Assembly (NCBI RefSeq): GCF_001039355.2
Contig: NW_019775991.1
Span: forward strand, 262,662-326,661
DNA length: 64,000 nucleotides
Source of the DNA: Lingula anatina
Taxonomy: Eukaryota; Brachiopoda; Lingulata; Lingulida; Lingulidae
Reading direction: 5' to 3'
Shown: in pieces, positions 47,514-58,400 of the stretch
Numbering within the stretch: position 1 is the stretch's first letter
Layout of the letters: each line of letters starts with the position of its first letter
Made by a program: the position numbers and the translations under genes
Notes under the pieces: generated by a model
Told to the model about the DNA's origin: nothing
Database searches by the model: none
The model's input: only the letters and a program-made list of their open reading frames with translations

Positions 47514-50500
47514 ATTGTGATCGAAAAATTTATTTAAATTTTACCACTGTTGAAAAGAGTAAAATAATAGTTCCACTTTCGCATTCACCTATCCCCGCTT
47601 ATTGTATTACCTGTTCTGACAGAAAGATCCGGTAATGAATTTTCTGTCTCTGCAGGACTAGGTGTAACTGCGGTAACAGCACTCTGAGCGTCTTCCACCT
47701 GTCGCGAAATGGTATCACGAAAGCCACACGAGATCTCGCCTTACAGTCACGTGGTTTCCACCAGCCGCCTGGTTGTATTTCTGGATGTTCTTTGCTGAAC
47801 TGATGCAAGTCGATGCTGTCATCAATTACAGTTTTGCCCACTGAAACATAAGAACAAATTGAGTCAATTGATTTGATATTTATTTCGGAGAAAAACGTAG
47901 ATGAATGATTTTTAAAAGCCTGGGGTTAAATGTCCTGTGAATAGAATTTTTGCACTACATTTTGACTGAGTTTGGGATTTGCAACCAACTGGATCTTGTA
48001 CATAGCCTCCATCCAAACGCTCGCACACGCACTCACGCACACAAACACACAAACACACACTATAAAAACCATTAAGCAACCATGAGAGAGATAAAGTACC
48101 GTCTTAACATGATAATAAACAAGTATATGATGTTCCATAATTGCACATAGTTAGATATTTCAGTCGCAATCATTCCCCTTTAATACTGAGTCACCATTTA
48201 AGGGGCGGGTGGGGGCGGGGCAGTCAGATTTTGTGTAGTATTTTAGGGGGTCCTGATATCAGAGGGTAAATTGCATCTGCCCTGTGGCTTTGTCAGTTTG
48301 CTTTGGTGTACCGGACCAAGGGTTATCATTCTTTAAAAGGTTCACAAGTCTAGTAGTTATACATGAATTGCTGAATTGATCTTTCCACCGACAAGTTTTT
48401 ATCTAAATATTACCTTATCGTCATATTTAGATAAAAAATGTCTGTGGAATAATTTTAAATTCAACAATCCCAGGGTTATCATTACTTATTCATGTGGTCC
48501 AAATTCCATGGTCAATGAAGGCGATTAGAATGTACAAAGGTGAAGTATCTAAAAAAGATATTTACATTGTATCTATCGTGTATTAGGTCCCCAAAGGCTC
48601 ATCCACAATGAAACCATCGTTCTAGATTGATCCAACTCCGCGGGGACTTACGCTGAATGTAATGAAATTTTAATTTCTGTTAAAACAGATTAGGACGCCT
48701 CCTCTTGTTTCTAACATACTCGTGTAATCAACGGCTTTTCTGTATTCTACTCAAAACCAGGCGTGTTAATCCGCTAATCTGATGACATTTAGCGAAAATC
48801 CCAGCAGAGTTGGATCGACCTACGTAGATTGACAGTTTTATTGGAAATGAGCCCACGACGTAGTGTGAGTCTCTGTATATGATGAGGCATTGCATGTTAC
48901 CAAGGCTCTGATTCCATATAATCGTTCCTTGAAATAAAAACTGAATTAAGTTAAACCTACATTCTTTACGGGGTAACACGCATCGTACCATTATAACNTG
49001 GTATCTGAATAACAGGGCAAATATTTTTTTTTTCGTAAAAAAATTCGTTTTTTTGAAAATTTTGGCCCGTTTGACCTTGAAATAAAGGCAAAGGTCAAAT
49101 CCAAGGGCATATTTGAAATCTACACATATGACTTTTGGAAAGCCATCTGTAGAAATTTTTCCCATAATTCCTTCTGTAGGGTAGATAATTAGCATTTAAC
49201 TTTGCCATTTTTAGACAAGGGTGCATTGCAATGAGTGCCACACCTAGACCCCAATACTGACAAAGCCCAAATTTTACGTGGAACGAGTTGAGATTATAGG
49301 TGACCTAAATCCAAGAGATGGGTACGGAGGCCCTTACTGTCTAGGAGGAGAAGCGGTAACGGTAGCCGTCTGGCGGAGCCGCAGGAGCTGGCGGAACGAT
49401 CCGGACGGGACTAAAACCATGTGTACCGCCAGCACTAATGGATAACAGGCATTATCTCTAAAGCGCAATTATCAAAATTACATGAAGGGGAGGCATGAAC
49501 ACAACACTCAAATATCCTGACAACTCCCATCTCCACACTTACTATATCAATTTCCATGTCCTTGAAACTTTCCAAAGCGACTTCTTTGGAGGTGCGGCGG
49601 CTATTTGTTCTTGTATTCTTCTCCCCTGGTTTGAACCAGACTCTTTTGATCCAAGGCCCTCTTGGACGCCCTGGTCGCTTCTTCACAGATACTGGAAACG
49701 GTAAATTTTGTGAAGACCATGAAAAGAAGTTGTTATATGTCAAGATTATTTTCAAACAAGCTGGATATTTTCAATTTCAATGAGCAGTACTTAGTGTAAA
49801 AATTATTCAGGGCAGCACTTTAAATTTTGAAATTCCCGACTATGTATCTGTGACATTTACAATTTTGACCTTTTTTTTTTTAGATAACAACCTGCTTTTT
49901 GAGCATCCTCATTTGTGATAGCCATGCCATCATCTACACACGCTGAAGTTCCTGCTTCAGAAGGACCATGTTCACCATCATTTTTTCCCTGGCCACTTGA
50001 CTTAACTGGCAGTGTTTGGACGGAATGTTCTAGACTCTCTCCTTGGCTGATATGACTCTGGGCGTTTGATTGGTTGTTTTGCTCTAAAGTCCTTGTCTGG
50101 TTAGGATCTTCCAAGACAACCAATTGGGTAGGCCCTTCCTGTGCATCTGATTGGTTAGTTCCATTTGGCTGCTGCTGTTCACACGACGTGGCAGATATTT
50201 CAGAGCAGTTGTTGCGATTTGATAGGAACTGTTTCAGCTTTCTCTGAGTTTCACTTCTCTGCTTCATTGCAGCTTCCGTTTTGATCCTCATCTTTTCCTT
50301 CTCCTCTTTGAGTTTCACCAAACCCTTGCGAAAACGTATCCCTTTGGTACATGCGTATCTGAAAAATACATGCGTGTACATAATGGTAACATTGACAGAA
50401 ACTGTGATTGCACTGGAAGGGCTCCTTTTGTTGAAAAAAAAATATGTATAAGAAAGAAGGAAATGGAAAAAGGATAGGTTTACAAGTCTGATGAAAAAAA

Positions 50501-52373
50501 AAATAAACAAAAAAACCTTGTCTTGAACCAAAATGAAAACTGCAGGAGAGTAAGGTATTGCAAAATTTCTTAATGCTCAAATGCTAATTATATAACTTAC
50601 TTTTTCTTCGTCTTTCTTTTATTTGAATCCGTCTTCTTGGATTCCACAAAATCCTGAAAGAGCAATATTTGCAAAATAGCAAAAATTAGACAGTAGCTGA
50701 TGTTAGGTTAAGTAAAATTGTAGTATAATCATTACTGATTTTTTTGGCTTTCTTAAAATAATTTTGGGAGGTAAAAGTCAATTTCTACATCACTTAAATT
50801 TTGCATCCTTATTCATGTAATATAATTGTTTGAGGAGCCTTTTTGAAGAGAGTGGCAAAAACTCTAGCCCACAGAGAAAGAGATTAATAACTGTGCTTAC
50901 AGCATTCCATTCATTGCCTTCATTTGGCAGTAATTCTGGTGTACGGATCGTAGATAGAAGAGCTGGCCACAGGAACAGAGAAATGAAACGTGCCTTGAAG
51001 ATTAAAAATAATTATATTAATCATTATCCATTACATTTGTTAAATTCATCTCAATCTTTAAAGTGGCATTCACATTCTAAGCACAGGTCTTTTTTTTCAA
51101 CCATATTTTTTCTTAAGTAAAAAATAGGAGCAAAATTGACTTTATTTTTACCAGCAATAAACAATATTATTGATAACCCATTTAATATCAATAATCCACA
51201 ATAAAAAATTAATTACTTATTAACTTGCAAAAACGTAATATACCTTTAACATTTTATAATCATGGGTTTCACGAATACTTGTCAATGGGTTTTCCTCATA
51301 CACCACAAAATTCAAGTTATTAGTCTCACTATCTTTTTTAGATTTTTTGGCTTTAGGAGTGACACTTGATGATTTTTTCTTCCTCTTCTTTTTCCCCTCA
51401 GTCACAGTGGTGTCTGACGAGTTTCTGTCATTGCCTTTTGCTGTGGCCTGGCATTCGGACAGATGGACCCTGACCATAGGGGAATTGTTGCAGTATTGCC
51501 CTCCAACTGACATGAGCTTTCTCCGATCTAATAGGACAGATTTAAACCCATTTATGGTAGAACAAGTTGGAGGAAAGGGAGGTAGATCGTAGTTTTTATA
51601 TACTGTCCTAGGCGCTTCCTGGATATGCAGTTCTTTTGTCCTTGGGTTTTGGGTATTCTCATTGGTCATTTGCTCTTCCAAATTTTCCTCCATATCACTG
51701 CTTTGTATTATCATTGGTGTGTTTTGGTCAGGGGCTGGTGTTTTAACAGAACAGTGGCTCGTCTTTTCTCTGCTTTGTAATGTCACTGTTGGGGTTTCCT
51801 TTTCTGCTGGCAATGCATCAGCAGAAGAGTCACTCGATTTCTCTTTTCCCTCATCTGGATTGACACCATCTTTCTCACTACTCTGTTCCATAATTCCTTG
51901 ACCCTCCTCTTGTTCTGGGTTTTTACTCTGTTCAGCAGTGCTTGGGGGACTTTTATTAGATTTCACAGTTTGTAAAAATTGCCTTAATTGTGGCTGTGCC
52001 TCGAGCACGCGTACCAACGTCTGCATATCCTGCTCCAGGTTTACAGCCTTCAAATCAGGCTCCTGGCACACTGCCTCCATCTCTGCCTTTCTTTTACGCA
52101 AGGGACGTCCACTTGCTGTGGTTCTTTCAGCATTGTTCCGGGCTTCAGCGGCTTTCTTTTTTCTCTCTTCCTCTGCTTCTTTTTGCTCTTTTAATTGCTG
52201 CTGTACCTTGAGATTATGCTCTGCTCCCAGTACGTCAATGGCTTCAGTCTGAAATAAGTCCATAAATTAATTAATTAAATACATAAATAACACAACTATT
52301 CATCTCGGGAACAGTTCAGGACTGAATTTTTTCAAAAGAAAGAACAGTCAAACCCGTGTTACGAAATTGCGTA

Positions 52374-52436
<63 letters not shown>

Positions 52437-55400
52437 AATACCACAAGACTTTAAGCTCAAATTTAATAGGCACAGTTATTATGGGAAATTATGTGAAAAA
52501 AAAATCATCACAAATGAAATTTTTTATGATAAATCTGTAAAAGACAATCCTTACCTTGAACAAAAGTGGCAGAATCAAGTCGGTCCTTTCATCTTCATCC
52601 ATATTTCCTGCTGACAAATACTGCACCTTGGTTTGTTCTGGTGTGGTAAATATAACATTGACATTTTCAGCAAGTTATCAAAAAAGCAATATAATCTAAA
52701 CAAAGGTGATATATTCATATTGAAACCTAACCTCATCATCCATCTGGTTATTATTCAGACAAAATTGTTTAAAATTACTAATGAGTGCTACCCACATCAC
52801 ATTGTAACATATGGTCATATGAACAAAGAAAAGGCCCCTTAAGCAGGCACAAATTCAGAAACTTCTTTTTCCCATAACCAAATGTATTTAGTGAATGTCA
52901 TTTAGGTTTAGATGAACATAATGAGTATAGCAAATAAAGAGAACCACAGGACCACATACTTGAAACTCACAAACACATGGTATACACTTTGATCTCCTAG
53001 GAGTGCAGATGATAGATATTCAGTGTTCTCATTTACGGCGTCCCAATATGTAAAAAACGCAATGAAATTAAAAAGGACGTAAAATAATCAACACCCTTTC
53101 GTCCCAGGGACGAAAAAAAATGCGGTCCTGTTTAGGCGGGTGATTAGTGGGAGAGATAAAAAAAACAACTGAAAGGGATGATTATCTTAATGACCACGGA
53201 AATTATACAGAATGAGTGATGTGTTTGGTGAAACTAGCGTATTAATTTACAAAAACACACCGTGTTTGGCAGTTTGCTGGGCCTGTCACGTCACTTAGTG
53301 CGCCATCTACCGAATGACGCAATACGCAAAATGGCGCTCATTACGGCTGAGGTTATCCCTGACGAAAAAGACCGAGGTGTGCCGAATGCAGGTGGTTGTA
53401 ATGTCTCAAAATGGCGCAGTCCCATGCTAAAAAAAAGATCCGGACTTTCAACAAAACCTGGCTGGAAGATCCCAGTTTTAAAGACTGGCTTTATGTCACG
53501 GACAACTTTATGTTTTGCTCCATTTGTAAACGTGCCAAGAAGAGTAACGTTTTTACAACTGATCCGGGATGCAGTGATTACCAGAGATCTACACTTGTTC
53601 GACACGTGCAGTCCGAACAACATAAGCAAGCGGCTTCTACTCTTAAGGGCCAGTCAGCTCTACAGCGGGCTATATCCACAGCGGAACAAAAAACAGATGA
53701 CAACCTCGGTCATCAGATGAAAACTGTGTACTTTTTGGCATCTCATAACTTGGCTCTAAATCTCTACCCGGACCTTTGCCTACTTCAGTCAATGAAGGGA
53801 CACTATACGTCAGCTGGAGTGGTAAATGAAATGGTTCAGTGTCTGTCAGATACTATTGAGGATGACATGAAAAATGCCATAGAGAAAAGTAAATACATAG
53901 GCATTCAAGTGGATGAAAGTTGCGACATTGCAATTTTCAAAAAATTGATTATTTATGTCCAGACTGTTGTAGGTGGAAAAGCCAGAACNATTGAGTCATT
54001 ACCGTACTGTAAATGATCTTGGAAGCATTCAAAGTAGTTTTAAAGTCAATATTTCTAAAACAGAAAAGTACTGGTTTTATTTGACAGAAACTTACTGAGT
54101 TTCGTTCTCTAGTAGACTAGTCCTGGTACAATGAGTCTGCAGAATTTTATTTTTAAAAAGATGTTTTGTAAGATGTTATATTTTTATTTTGCTATATTTT
54201 TACATAATTTTGACCTGTTACATGTATTTCAATAAACACATTTGTGCAATTCTAAATGGTACTTATTTTTTTTTCTTCTTCAAGAGAATGACTCGAAAAA
54301 TTTACATGGGACTCACATTTTGTCAAACATGTGAGTCCCATGGACTCGGATTTTAAAAAGATTATTGAGAACACTGGAATTTATTTGATATTTTGCTGAA
54401 ATCGCTTGTGAACATAGACAAAATAAAAGGTGAAAATAGGCTGTAAAAATAGCCAGCCCGTCGGGCGGGTAATTTGCAAATCTTACCCGCCCGGCCTGAA
54501 AGTTACCAGCCTCGGGCTGGCGGGCTGGCGGCCATTTCATACACTGTTTTAATGCAATATTGCATAATGCTTAACAGCATAATGACCATCAACTTTTAAT
54601 AATAAAATATATGTATAATGGATTTTCAGAAAATGTGACTAGCATGGGTCTTCAAGCCCGTGGAGGTTCTAAGTCACACTTTGAAAATGCCAATATGTGA
54701 AAAGTTAAATTTTCACAAAAAAAAACTGTTTAATTGGCAGAAAAAATTTACCAAAAAGATTGCATTGCTTACTGAAGCTGCATTTTAGTCCTGTGATTCT
54801 TTCCTTTAAGTTTAAGAACAGTAAGTGACATGGTTTTCCTTACATGGTCATCATGGGAGCAGTGCCCAAAATAGGGGTTTCTTCAAATTTTGATGCAACA
54901 TTACATAATGTTTAACAGCATAATGACCATCAATTTTTAATAATAAAATATTAGTATCATGGATATTCAGAAAATGTGACTAGCAAAGGTCTTCAGGCCC
55001 ATGGAACTTCAAAGTCACACCTGGAAAATGCCAAAATGTAAACAAGACAGCACTGTTCTGAAATGGGTGTTTTCCCATTTTTAACAATTTTTTAACATAA
55101 AACAAAATTAACAGTTTACTGCCATTTTTATATGATCAACTAAGAAAATTGATGAGAGGGGAAAAATATCAATAGAATAGTGTTAAATGTCCAATTTCCT
55201 CCATTCTGAGTTTCTGAACATAGTGAATGATTCAATCTGACAAACTGAAATGATATGAGTTTATTTCCATTTTTGAAACTTTATTACACAATGCACGATA
55301 ACAAGTTTACCATCATTTTTACAAAATCAAAACACTGTGGTAAAGATGCAGGATATGTCAAACAAACACTTTTACGTATCTTATTAGTTAAATAATGAGA

Positions 55401-58400
55401 CTGTTAACATGCCTAAGAATTGAATCTGAAGAAATTTGAAAAAACAGCATAACTTCTAAAATAATGGCCCGATTATGCTGATTTTCGAACTCAACCTGTG
55501 TTTAAGTAAGATTGACCACTACTGTGAGTTTAATGACAATTGGTCTATCTGTTTTTATGTACAGACACAGATGTAGGGAAGTTATGCATTTTTTTCAGCA
55601 TAAATGCAACACCGATAACACGATAAGTGAAAAACTGTTTTACCTTTTGGCTTGAAACTTACAGAACTGATGAATATTCATAATACGCAGGTCAAGTTCG
55701 AAAATCAGCATGATCGGGCCATATTTGTGGAAGTTATGCTATTTTTTCATTTTTTTCAGCATAAATGCAACACCGATAACACGATAAGTGAAAAACCGTT
55801 TTACCTTTTGGCTTGAAACTTACAGAACTGATGAATATTCATAAAACACAGGTCAAGTTCGAAAATCAGCATGATCGGGCCATATTTGTGGAAGTTATGC
55901 TATTTTTTCATTTTTTTCAGCATAAATGCAACACCGATAACACGATAAGTGAAAAACCGTTTTACCTTTTGGCTTGAAACTTACAGAACTGATGAATATT
56001 CATAAAACACAGGTCAAGTTTGAAAATCAGCGTGATCGGGCCATTTTAAGGGAAGTTATGCTGTTTTTTCACTTTTTTCAGCATATATGCAGCACCGATA
56101 ACACGATAAGTGGAAAACCATTTTACCTTTTGACTTGAAACTTACAGAACTGATGAATATTCATAATACGCAGGTCAAGTTCGAAAATCAGCATGATCGG
56201 GTCACTTTTAGGGAATTTATGCTGTTTTTTCACTTTTTTCAGCATATATGCAGCACCGATAACACGATAAGTGGAAAACCATTTTACCTTTTGACTTGAA
56301 ACTTACAGAACTGATGAATATTCATAATACGCAGGTCAAGTTCGAAAATCAGCATGATCGGGTCACTTTTAGGGAATTTATGCTGTTTTTTCACTTTTTT
56401 CAGCATATATGCAGCACCGATAACACGATAAGTGGAAAACCATTTTACCTTTTGACTTGAAACTTACAGAACTGATGAATATTCATAATACGCAGGTCAA
56501 GTTCGAAAATCTGCCTGATTGGGCCATTTTTTTGGAAGTTATGCTGTTTTTTCACTATTTCAGCATATGTGCAACACTGAAAACACATTTCAAGGAAAAT
56601 CAATTAGCCAATCGTCTTGAAATTCACAGGGGTGATCAGATTTACTAAAATACAGATGAGGTTCGAAATTAAGCTTGATCAGTTCAGTTTTGGTGAAATT
56701 GTGCCTTTTTTAAGTCTTTTTTCCTCGGATTTAATTCTTAGGCATGTTAACAATCTCATTTGTGAACTAATTAGTAATGTAAAGGTGTCCTTTTAACATT
56801 TTCTGCATCTTAACAATATTGTTAGTTGATTATATAAAAATGATGGTAAACCTGTTATTGTGCATTGTGTAATAAAGTGTCAAAATGGAAATAAACTCAT
56901 ATCTTTACAGTTTGTCAGATTCAATCATTCACCATGTTCAGAATCTCAGAATGGAACAAATTGGACATTTAAAATTGTTCTATTGATATTTTTCCTATGT
57001 CAACAACTTTCTTAGTTGATCATTTAAAAACGACAGTAAATTGATTATTTTGATATATGTAAAAAAAGTGTTGAAAGTGGAAAGAAATTCATTTCAGTAC
57101 AGTTATCTCCTGTGTGCNTTTTTTTATTTTTTCTTCTTCAAGAGAAGGACTCGGAAAATTTACATGGGACTCACATTTTGTCAAACATGTGAGTCCCATG
57201 GACTCGGATTTTAAAAAAAATTATTGAGAACACTGAATTATATATAAATATGATATGGAATAAGAGACCAATACTCATATAATGTTGAGGTCCTCAATAC
57301 CTTAAACATATATAATACCATACATAAATTGATAATACCATACATGTGGTCAAGACCCCAATAAGTACCATACAAGCAGGCCATCACCTGATAATATCGA
57401 GGACCCTTATACAAGATTCAGTGTCGCCTGCAAAGTTCCTGGTTGGTGAATGTAACAAACAGAGTGGGCAACCGGTGCAAAGATAACTCTAATAAGATGG
57501 GGTGCCAACTACGTGTAGTAAAATTATGCTTGATCCCCCTGTTTCAGTGCCACCTGCTCAGAGGGGTAAGAAGCAAAAATAGAAAAAAGGTTATGTTTGA
57601 CTGTACCCGTCCTGCACATGGGATTTTTAATTTCTTACCGAGCAAGTACTTTTAACCGTTAAAGGATCTAAAGGGTTTTAAAGATATTTTTTCATCTGCC
57701 TTTTCTCATTTTAACAATAAAATAGGATTTTTGCAACCGTATTGTCACTTTGAAACTTTATACATTTTACCAGAATAGCGATCCAATTTCCTTCAAAAGT
57801 GAATTTTAATCTGTAAATTAATGGATGAATAACTCGTTATATATATATTTTTATTTTAAAATCGTTTTCAGGCATAAACGTTTTGTACATATTGCGAATG
57901 GGTTGATGTCACCTGGAGCGTCGCGTGCCTCGTTTTGGTTTTATTTTCGCAATCAAACGTTGCCGGAGTACTGAACTCTACTCCATAAACTATCACTATT
58001 CCTCATCCGACATCGAAATTCCGCGAAGTTGCGCTGGATTTTACGCGGAGTCTCGAGACCCTTGGCTCTCTCTCTGATAACGCCCATTCTTTTCGAATTG
58101 GCTTGCTTATATGGAAGTCAATAAACGTTGCTCCGTTGCCCGTTTTCGTGTTTAAATAAGTAGTTTGCAGATTGAACATTTGATAGGACATATTTACGTA
58201 AGTTAGCGGTCACTGAGTAACAACACCCAACTCATATCGGTCTTATAAATGCAGGCCTGCGTCCAGTTTGCCCGTTAGCTACAGTGTGGAAGCATGTCAG
58301 CTATTGATATTGATAATTATCACAGATGATCATATTTGATCCAACTTGAACTACCAAGCTATGAACATTTTTGCTCATCTGTGTAAGCTGTTTGGAGACG

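Larger units (their letters stand above)
53021..54376 (+). mobile_element. hAT-type DNA transposon, internally shortened
   Basis: The left end CAGTGTTCTCATTT and the inverted right end CAGTGTTCTCAATA share the first 12 bases, a typical hAT terminus. It encodes a truncated transposase (53411-54016), followed by a 3' region with 'caataaacac' and a subterminal palindrome (catgggactcaca / tgtgagtcccatg, near 54305-54342). Putative 8-bp target duplications do not match. The N at 53989 interrupts the coding region, so the deletion may be partly an assembly gap. Confidence 0.7.

Noticed and set aside
51347-52252. Several plus-strand frames opposite the large AT-hook exon
   Set aside because: Antisense shadows of a Glu/Lys/Ser-rich exon, giving Phe/Leu/Ser-rich nonsense.
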